Source of the DNA: DATFLS01 sp964413425
GTDB lineage: Bacteria > Fidelibacterota > JAANXI01
DNA length: 38,534 bases
Assembly (NCBI GenBank): GCA_964413425.1
Contig: CAYPST010000028.1
Coordinates: forward strand, 1 to 38,534
Direction: 5' to 3'
Part shown: in pieces, positions 32,559 through 38,534 of the stretch
How the letters are laid out: each line of letters opens with the position of its first letter
Numbering within the stretch: the stretch's first letter is position 1
Made by a program: the position numbers and the translations under genes
The notes under the pieces: generated by a model
The model's input: the letters and a program-made list of their open reading frames with translations, nothing else
What the model was told of the DNA's origin: nothing
Databases searched by the model: none

Positions 32559-35375
32559 CTATTCTGAGGATGCACTTTGTAGACGGAAGGTGTAGGATCC
32601 GGAGCCAATCGATATATCTATGGAATTGTTACCCTGCTCAACAGACTCCACACCTGAGACGTGCTGGCCGGTTCCGCCGTCCTCCCAGATAACAGTTTTC
32701 CCTTCTCTGACGACTACATTCGTGAAATCCATTGTCGGAACACTGACCGTTCCCTGTGCATTCGCAGGGATTTGGACCTGCAAAATCAACCCGTCGTTCG
32801 CCAGTTCCCAACCTGATGATACTCTTCCCCGGATGGTCTCGATACTTGCGCTGGCATTCCCAAGATCGCCGGTTATGGTCGGTTTAATGTGAATATGCTG
32901 GTAACCTGCAGTCGTTTGATATGATCCGGGCGCTTTGATGCCGGCAAGGTCGTTATAAAAGAACTCATCAATGGGACCAAACATGGCGTGGTTATGAGAA
33001 GCCTCTCCGGACCAAAATTCCCAGAGAGTCGTGGCGCCGTTCTCAATCCAGAAACCGTAACCCGGGTAGGTGGTTTTGGAGGCAACCCGGAACAGCTGAT
33101 CTTCGTGTCCTTCCAGTGGAAGCACATTTACAAGGGCCTTGGTACCCAGAATACCGGTGAAGAGATGTCCGTCATGCTCTTCCCGGATATTGGTGAGGAC
33201 GTTCTGCACAACCCGGTCTCGATATTCCGCAGGAACCAGATCAAAATCCAGTGCAACCAGATTCGAAGTTTGAGAGCCATCTGCATATTGGCCGGTTCGG
33301 GGATCGAAAAAGCGTTCATTGCACGCCGATTTAATTTGCTTTCCCAATGCGGCATAGTGCTCAGCGTCTTCATTCCGTCCCAGGATCCTTGCCGCCTGTT
33401 CTACAATCCGGACGCTCTGGTAATAATAAGCAGTCGAAGTCAGAGGTACGGGAGACTGCCGCTCCCAGTGATCATGTTGAGTAGCGCCCGGTGCCCCCCA
33501 ATCACCGCGACCCCAGGGAATAATTGAGTTTTCAGCGGTGGATGTCAGGTAATCAGCCCAGGCTTTCACGCCCGCATAATGGTTCTTGAGCACCCTGCGA
33601 TCGTTGAAATAATTATATTGATACCAGTATACCATCGGATAGGCGCTGCCCCAGGCCGGTGTGCCGGATCCTCCCCATTCCTCTGCAGCATGGCCCCGCC
33701 ATTCGGTGTAGTTGGGCACCACATCCGGGACGGCCCCGGCTCCGGCGATCCGCTGGGCATCCTGTAAATCATTTAACCATTTACTCCAGAAAGCGGGCAT
33801 AAAGAAGTTGTGATTGGCTTCTTCACAATAGAGATGCGCATCGCCGGTCCAGCCCCACTTTTCCCGCTGCGGACAGTCGGTGGGAATACTGCTCATATTT
33901 CCACGCTGAGCCCACACCGTGCGGTTGTGGATCTGGTTAAATAACTCATTTGAGCAGGAGAATCTGCCGGTTTGCTCCACCGCGGTGTGGACTAGTTTCC
34001 CGCTGACCTCGATTGATTCAATTTGCCTCGGCGGAGTGGCGGCGACCTCGATATATCTGAATCCGGTAAAGAAGAAGTGCGGTTCATACGTCTCCACCCC
34101 TTCGCCATTCAGGATATAGGTGGTATAAGCATCCGCATGATAGTCATGCATAGTGCTCAGAGAATCTTGCGCTTCAAGAGGTTTGGGAAATCGCTCATTA
34201 TTCAAGGTTTCCGCTCCCCGTATCCGAAGCGTGGTTCCGGCGTCACCCCGTATCCGGATCTGCCAGTAGCCCGGAATATTCTGCCCCAGATCAAACAGGT
34301 AAACACCGTCTTTCGGATTGGTCCGCTCGACCGGTTCCAACGTCTGCATGACCAGCATCCGGGGCATAATCTGAGAATCCAGCTGCCCCGGCTGTTCCAT
34401 GACCACGGCATTATTCCAGTCGCTGTCATCATATCCCGGAGTCTTCCAGCCGGTTTTTTCCAGCCGGGCATCGTAATCCTCACCACCATAAAAGTTGTTA
34501 TAGGTGATGGGACCATCGGAGACCTTCCAGGATTCATCCGACACAAGACTAATGGTGCTGCCGTCTGTGAAGGTGATGTTCAACTGGACAATAGCCCGGG
34601 GAAGGCCGTACGGACTGGGATACCGCTGAGCGCCCTTATTGTAGCGGTTCTCGTTTTCCGTGATATGAAACTGCCCGTTTCCCAACATGATTCCGATAGC
34701 GTTCATTCCCTCTCTCATCCGATCGCTGACGTCATAACTCAGATACATCACCCGCTCGCCGAATTCGGTCTCTGCCGGGTTGATTCCGGGTCTGGTCACC
34801 GCTTTTCCGTTCAGGTACAATTTGAAATATCCCATTCCGGAGATGAACAGAGACGCGGATTTCACCTCCCGATCCACTGCAAACTCCTTTCGCAGCAGCG
34901 GCGAAGAGATCCCGGGATCGGCAGCACCGATCCACTGACCTGCCCAATCATCCTGATGCAACAGACCCGTCTGAAATTCGGCCACCTCGCTCCAGGGACT
35001 CGGGTTGCCGTCCTGATCCCATACCCGGACTTTCCAGTAATATCTCCTGCTGCTGACCAGAGACTTCCCGTCATACTCAATGTTAAATGACCGCCGGGAT
35101 GTCACCTTGCCCGAGTCCCACATATCGCCCGCCTCCTGGTTGAGCTGTTCCTCTGTGGTACCCACCAGGATTTGGAAGGCCGACTGTCGAACCCTTCTCT
35201 CATTACTAATTAAAATCCAGGAAAAGCGTGGATTCTGGACATCGATACCCAGCGGCGACTCCCTGTATTCCACCCGTTGCTGAGAGACCTGCACTCCTTC
35301 CGGAGTTCTCCCGCAGGACAGGAGGACCACTCCAAGGCTCATTACCAGTAATAACACAATCATGTGTTTCTGCAT
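32559..35375 (-). CDS. lipoprotein alpha-L-rhamnosidase, GH78
   Basis: The 938-residue enzyme starts with a lipoprotein signal whose box is VLLSCGRT, so it should be tethered to a membrane. The fibronectin-like, N (YFKLYLNGKAVTRPGINPAE), beta, barrel and C domains follow in the standard GH78 order. DCPQREKWGWTGDAH begins at Asp500 with acid Glu505. TTLWEFW gives base Glu786. The following CEEANHNFFMPAFW is of the type shared with the 2875-5649 enzyme (VEEAMHNFDM), unlike the EASIH type of the other two long paralogues. The gene starts 27 bases after the 35403 gene ends, with GGGAG upstream, so the two are an operon. Different accessory residues around the pocket suggest a different leaving group. 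Confidence 0.93.
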   Translation of the reverse strand: MQKHMIVLLLVMSLGVVLLSCGRTPEGVQVSQQRVEYRESPLGIDVQNPRFSWILISNERRVRQSAFQILVGTTEEQLNQEAGDMWDSGKVTSRRSFNIEYDGKSLVSSRRYYWKVRVWDQDGNPSPWSEVAEFQTGLLHQDDWAGQWIGAADPGISSPLLRKEFAVDREVKSASLFISGMGYFKLYLNGKAVTRPGINPAETEFGERVMYLSYDVSDRMREGMNAIGIMLGNGQFHITENENRYNKGAQRYPSPYGLPRAIVQLNITFTDGSTISLVSDESWKVSDGPITYNNFYGGEDYDARLEKTGWKTPGYDDSDWNNAVVMEQPGQLDSQIMPRMLVMQTLEPVERTNPKDGVYLFDLGQNIPGYWQIRIRGDAGTTLRIRGAETLNNERFPKPLEAQDSLSTMHDYHADAYTTYILNGEGVETYEPHFFFTGFRYIEVAATPPRQIESIEVSGKLVHTAVEQTGRFSCSNELFNQIHNRTVWAQRGNMSSIPTDCPQREKWGWTGDAHLYCEEANHNFFMPAFWSKWLNDLQDAQRIAGAGAVPDVVPNYTEWRGHAAEEWGGSGTPAWGSAYPMVYWYQYNYFNDRRVLKNHYAGVKAWADYLTSTAENSIIPWGRGDWGAPGATQHDHWERQSPVPLTSTAYYYQSVRIVEQAARILGRNEDAEHYAALGKQIKSACNERFFDPRTGQYADGSQTSNLVALDFDLVPAEYRDRVVQNVLTNIREEHDGHLFTGILGTKALVNVLPLEGHEDQLFRVASKTTYPGYGFWIENGATTLWEFWSGEASHNHAMFGPIDEFFYNDLAGIKAPGSYQTTAGYQHIHIKPTITGDLGNASASIETIRGRVSSGWELANDGLILQVQIPANAQGTVSVPTMDFTNVVVREGKTVIWEDGGTGQHVSGVESVEQGNNSIDISIGSGSYTFRLQSASSE

Positions 35376-35402
35376 ATTCAGCTCCCTGGTCTCCGATTCT
35401 CA

Positions 35403-38210
35403 TTACTCGCCAGTCAGGATGAAATCATAGGTGCCGGAACCCACTGAGAAAGTGACAAACCGATCTTCACTCTCGGCGCCGGTAATCCCAGCTGCCCCGG
35501 AGAGGGTTGCACCATTCTCCCACACCGTTTCACCGCTCTCACGGATCACCATATTCTCAAAATCAAGCCTGGGAATACTGACAGAACCGGCACTATTCGC
35601 CGGAATTACTACCTTCAGTTCAAATGAATTTGTCTTATTCTCCCAGTGGGATTTGACGGTTCCGGCAACCGTTTCGAGGGAGGCCTCAACCCAGGAGAGT
35701 CCTTCAGGTACATAGGGCTGAATATGGATCTGCTGGTAACCACGATTGGTTCTGCCATCCGTTGGTGCCCGAATCCCAGCCAGATATTTGTAAAAGAACT
35801 CATCAACTGACCCGAACATCTGGTGGTTATGGGAGTTCTCCCCGGACCACTTTTCCCATAAGGTTGTGGCGCCTTTTTCAAGCCAGAAGCCGTAACTGGG
35901 ATAGGTGGTCTGGGTAGCCACTGTATAGGCCACATCACCGCGTCCGGCATGCACCAGAACCGGCCAGAGATGTTTGGTGCCTATGATTCCCGTGTTCAGA
36001 TGTCCCTGCCGGGTGTGCACAATATCATCAATTATGGTCTGCAGGATCTCCGCACGGCGATCTTCCGGGGCTGCATTCCCGAACAACGCCAGGAGCTGAT
36101 ATGTCTGGTATGGTTCCTCGGTGCCGTAGAGGTTCGTATTCAGATCAAAAAACTTCGCATTCCACGCTTCTTGAATGGTATCAGCCAGGGCGGCGTATCG
36201 GCTGGCATCTGCCGTATGGCCCAAGGTTTCGGCGATCCTGGAGAGTGTAACTGTATCCCAGTAATAATAAAAAGTATTGACCACCGGATGATTCGGGCCA
36301 TCGGATTCCCCAGGTGCACACCACTCGCCCAGAGAATCCCAGTACCCGCCGAAATCATTGATAATATAGGGTTCTTCCGGGTTGGCGTCGGTTTGTGCCA
36401 GATTATGTAAATACCCGAGATATTGCTTCATGGTCGGATAATGTTCTTCCATGATGCGGGTATCATCATAATACTGGTGCATCCACCAGGGAAGTAAAAT
36501 GTATGCACTCCCCCAGGCAATCCCGCCGCCATGTCCGCCAACCAGGATTGGAGAGGTGTTGGGAATGCGACCATTCTCCTGTTGGGCATCTCGCATATCA
36601 TTCAGCCACTTGGTGTAAAATGTCGCCATATGAAAGTCATGGATAGAGGCCTCGGCAATTACCTGACCATCACCGGTATATCCGCCTTTTTCCCGCTGGG
36701 GACAATCGGTGGGAAAGCTGTGGGTGTTGCCGATCTGGGACCAGACAGTAGCCCGGTTAATTCGGTTCAACAGGGAGTCGGAGGTGACAAACTTCCCGTT
36801 GGTTTCCAATGCCGAATGTACCACCCGACCTTCGATCTCAAGAGATTCCAGGTTCTCCGGTTCATTCACTCCAACCTCGACATACCGGAATCCCGTGTAG
36901 AAAAATCGAGGTTCGTATATCTCGGTTCCCTCCCCTTGGAGAATGTAAGTGGTCCACACATTCGCATGATAGCGATGCTTCGTGCTGAGCCGATCTCCAG
37001 GCCGGAGTGGCTCCGGAAAGAGCGAATCATTCAACGTCTCCGCTCCTCTGATCCGCAATTCCACACCGGCGTCCCCTTCTGCCCGAACCCGCCACCAGCC
37101 GGGAATGTTCTGGCCCAGATCATACAGATATATCCCCTCCTCGGGATTCGTTTCGGCAACCGGCTGGATAGTCCGGCTGACCTTCATGGGCGGCATCAGC
37201 TGGGCATCAAGCACTCCGGTAGGGCCTTCCACCACCCGCACCGGATTCCAACCTGATGCATCATACTCCGGAGTCGACCAGCCCGGCTTTTCCAGCCGTG
37301 CATCATAATCCTCGCCGCCATAAAAGTGATTGAACGTGATGGGACCGGAGGAGGATTGCCAGGAACCGTCAGTTATAATGCGTTTCGTGGTGCCATCGGA
37401 AAAAGTAACATCCAGCTGGAGGAAAGCCCGGGGAGCACCAAACGTGGCGCCTCCACCGCCCCAGCTGTAGCGACCTTCCACCCGTTCCATCCGATACGCG
37501 CCATTGCCCAGGATAATCCCTGCCGCATTCGCACCGGAGTTCAGCTGATCAGTCACATCATAGGTGGCATACAGTACGCGCTTTCGATAATCCGTCATCC
37601 CCGGATCCAAAACGTGATCCCCGACCTTCTCGCCATTCAGGTAGAGTTCGTAATACCCGACGCCGGTCACATACGCATGAGCAGACGCTACCCGCTTTTC
37701 CACTTCAAATTCCGTTCTGAGAAGCGGTGCCTGGAGTGAAGTATCTCTCGCCGCAATCCACTCAGCCTCCCAATCCGATGGCTGCATCAGCCCGGTATGA
37801 AAGGTGTGTATTTCACTCCAGGGACTCTGTTCCCCATCCTGATTCCAGCTACGTACTTTCCAGTAATATGTCTGGCCACTCTGCAGCTGCTGACCATCGT
37901 AGACGACATTCACGGATTGCGCCGACGAGACTTGTCCGGAATCCCATACATTCCCGGTATCATTCCGCAGGGATTCGCGACCATCGGCGACCAGGATCCT
38001 GTATGCCGACTGTGACACGCCGCGCAGGCTGCTGGAAACCGTCCAGGATAACCGGGGCTGCGGCATATCAATCCCCAGAGGATTCTCCAGGTATTCGCAT
38101 TTCAGGTTCGTCACAGCCAGCTTCTGACCGCCCGCACAATTAAACAACAACCCTGCTGCAAGTCCGAAAATAATTAGCAGAAAATAGAATCGCAGTCGAT
38201 TGGTTTTCAT
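35403..38210 (-). CDS. secreted or lipoprotein alpha-L-rhamnosidase, GH78
   Basis: First gene of the four-GH78 run. The 935-residue protein has a leader ending LLFNCAGGQK; Asn before the Cys is not a classic lipobox residue. It has the fibronectin-like domain with SAYRILVADGRESLRND, the N domain with YELYLNGEKVGDHVLDPGMT, the beta domain, the barrel and the C domain. DCPQREKGGYTGDG starts at Asp502 with acid Glu507, and TTLWEKW gives base Glu786. GGAGGA six bases before the ATG marks the start. It should cleave terminal alpha-L-rhamnose residues. The 245 bases upstream hold strong palindromes rather than a recognisable promoter, and a minus-strand gene lies beyond them. Confidence 0.93.
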   Translation of the reverse strand: MKTNRLRFYFLLIIFGLAAGLLFNCAGGQKLAVTNLKCEYLENPLGIDMPQPRLSWTVSSSLRGVSQSAYRILVADGRESLRNDTGNVWDSGQVSSAQSVNVVYDGQQLQSGQTYYWKVRSWNQDGEQSPWSEIHTFHTGLMQPSDWEAEWIAARDTSLQAPLLRTEFEVEKRVASAHAYVTGVGYYELYLNGEKVGDHVLDPGMTDYRKRVLYATYDVTDQLNSGANAAGIILGNGAYRMERVEGRYSWGGGGATFGAPRAFLQLDVTFSDGTTKRIITDGSWQSSSGPITFNHFYGGEDYDARLEKPGWSTPEYDASGWNPVRVVEGPTGVLDAQLMPPMKVSRTIQPVAETNPEEGIYLYDLGQNIPGWWRVRAEGDAGVELRIRGAETLNDSLFPEPLRPGDRLSTKHRYHANVWTTYILQGEGTEIYEPRFFYTGFRYVEVGVNEPENLESLEIEGRVVHSALETNGKFVTSDSLLNRINRATVWSQIGNTHSFPTDCPQREKGGYTGDGQVIAEASIHDFHMATFYTKWLNDMRDAQQENGRIPNTSPILVGGHGGGIAWGSAYILLPWWMHQYYDDTRIMEEHYPTMKQYLGYLHNLAQTDANPEEPYIINDFGGYWDSLGEWCAPGESDGPNHPVVNTFYYYWDTVTLSRIAETLGHTADASRYAALADTIQEAWNAKFFDLNTNLYGTEEPYQTYQLLALFGNAAPEDRRAEILQTIIDDIVHTRQGHLNTGIIGTKHLWPVLVHAGRGDVAYTVATQTTYPSYGFWLEKGATTLWEKWSGENSHNHQMFGSVDEFFYKYLAGIRAPTDGRTNRGYQQIHIQPYVPEGLSWVEASLETVAGTVKSHWENKTNSFELKVVIPANSAGSVSIPRLDFENMVIRESGETVWENGATLSGAAGITGAESEDRFVTFSVGSGTYDFILTGE

Positions 38211-38310
38211 GATTCCTCCTATTGCTCATATTGAAATACTGGTCCAACTACAAAAGCCACAGATTTCCACAACTTGTCCCGGTCTATCGGGAGATTTTCA
38301 CCGATAACAT

Positions 38311-38436
38311 GGAACCTCCCGGCTTAACAGCCGGGGCTCCTCCTTTGACTCCGCACACAGGCGGAGTCTGGGCGGAATCCCGCCCAGAAGACCATTCATC
38401 CACGCTTTGACAAACGTGGTCTTCTGGATGGCGGGA
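38311..38436. repeat. cluster of strong palindromes in the leader of the GH78 run
   Basis: Four stems are packed together: CCCGGCT/AGCCGGG (38318-38335), GACTCCGC/GCGGAGTC (38347-38368), CTGGGCGG/CCGCCCAG (38368-38387), and a long one. The long one pairs TCCCGCC plus CAGAAGACCA (38378-38394) with TGGTCTTCTG plus GGCGGGA (38417-38436), with a three-base bulge. The third and fourth compete. They lie after the end of the upstream minus-strand gene. A terminator for that gene, a leader control element or a mobile palindromic repeat are all possible. Confidence 0.6.
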
Positions 38437-38455
38437 TAAGACAAAAACGAATGAA

Positions 38456-38534
38456 TTATTCAGAAATCTGCTTATAAAGCCGCACAGGTCCTATCATACC
38501 GGCAGGCACCGTTTCATCGGCATCCGTCCATCGC
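38456..38534 (-). CDS. C-terminal tip of a possible GH106-like glycosidase (partial)
   Basis: The minus-strand frame entering from the right edge reads RWTDADETVPAGMIGPVRLY and ends KQISE before TAA at 38456-38458. The PAGMIGPVRL motif matches the end of the GH106 protein encoded at 24063-26885 (ESGLLGPVRLIAY), where it forms the last strand of the C-terminal beta-sandwich. Such G-x-x-GPVRL ends also occur in other sugar-binding beta-sandwich enzymes such as GH2 members, so the family is a suggestion. Only 25 codons are visible. It implies that the locus continues to the right on the same strand. Confidence 0.5.
   Translation of the reverse strand, partial: RWTDADETVPAGMIGPVRLYKQISE

Overview
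This window looks like part of a draft (scaffolded) genome or metagenome bin of a free-living, probably aquatic, Gram-negative polysaccharide degrader. The evidence is many secreted or lipoprotein glycosidases, Tat-type leaders on several enzymes, a 100-N scaffold gap, and dispersed TTGAATATTGGGTATTGG-like repeats. Strong Shine-Dalgarno sequences precede several genes (for example before 5649, 21681 and 38210), which argues against typical Bacteroidia. I would guess another lineage of the FCB/Calditrichota/KSB1 or Planctomycetota type, but the sequence does not settle taxonomy.

Region 1 (about 1-2870) reads as the end of an integron gene-cassette array. Short plus-strand genes are each followed by an attC-like folded site. 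They are a ParE-type toxin/antitoxin pair with a broken toxin, an RHH antitoxin/RelE toxin pair, and an orphan hypothetical protein. After the last attC there is only a decayed membrane-protein fragment on the minus strand.

Region 2 (about 2875-38534) is a glycan-degradation locus, almost entirely on the minus strand. It has seven GH78-type alpha-L-rhamnosidases or relatives (2875, 6184, 14018, 27025, 30015, 32559, 35403), one plus-strand GH106 alpha-L-rhamnosidase (24063) and the C-terminal tip of another possible GH106-like protein at the right edge. It also has one GH31 enzyme (16445), one GH99-like/WbsX-type protein (10487), three S1-type sulfatases (8699, 12335, 18987) and a Tat-exported xylose-isomerase-like TIM-barrel protein (20815). 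A hotdog thioesterase and a TPR protein sit between the two halves. The four GH78 genes at 27025-38210 are closely spaced and form a likely operon. The 2875-23603 genes are co-oriented but have long spacers. Together they suggest stepwise desulfation and removal of alpha-L-rhamnose and other sugars from a sulfated, rhamnose-rich polysaccharide (ulvan- or rhamnan-like, or a sulfated exopolysaccharide). No polysaccharide lyase, SusC/SusD pair, transporter or regulator is present here.

Spacers in region 2 hold unusual DNA. There are two inverted copies of a 320-330-bp element with purine-rich ends (5688-6020 and 10109-10428, the latter next to the gap), and a roughly 525-bp element with inverted ends (11796-12320). 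There is a cloverleaf-like palindrome (20474-20556) and two clusters of strong hairpins (13865-13982 and 38311-38436).
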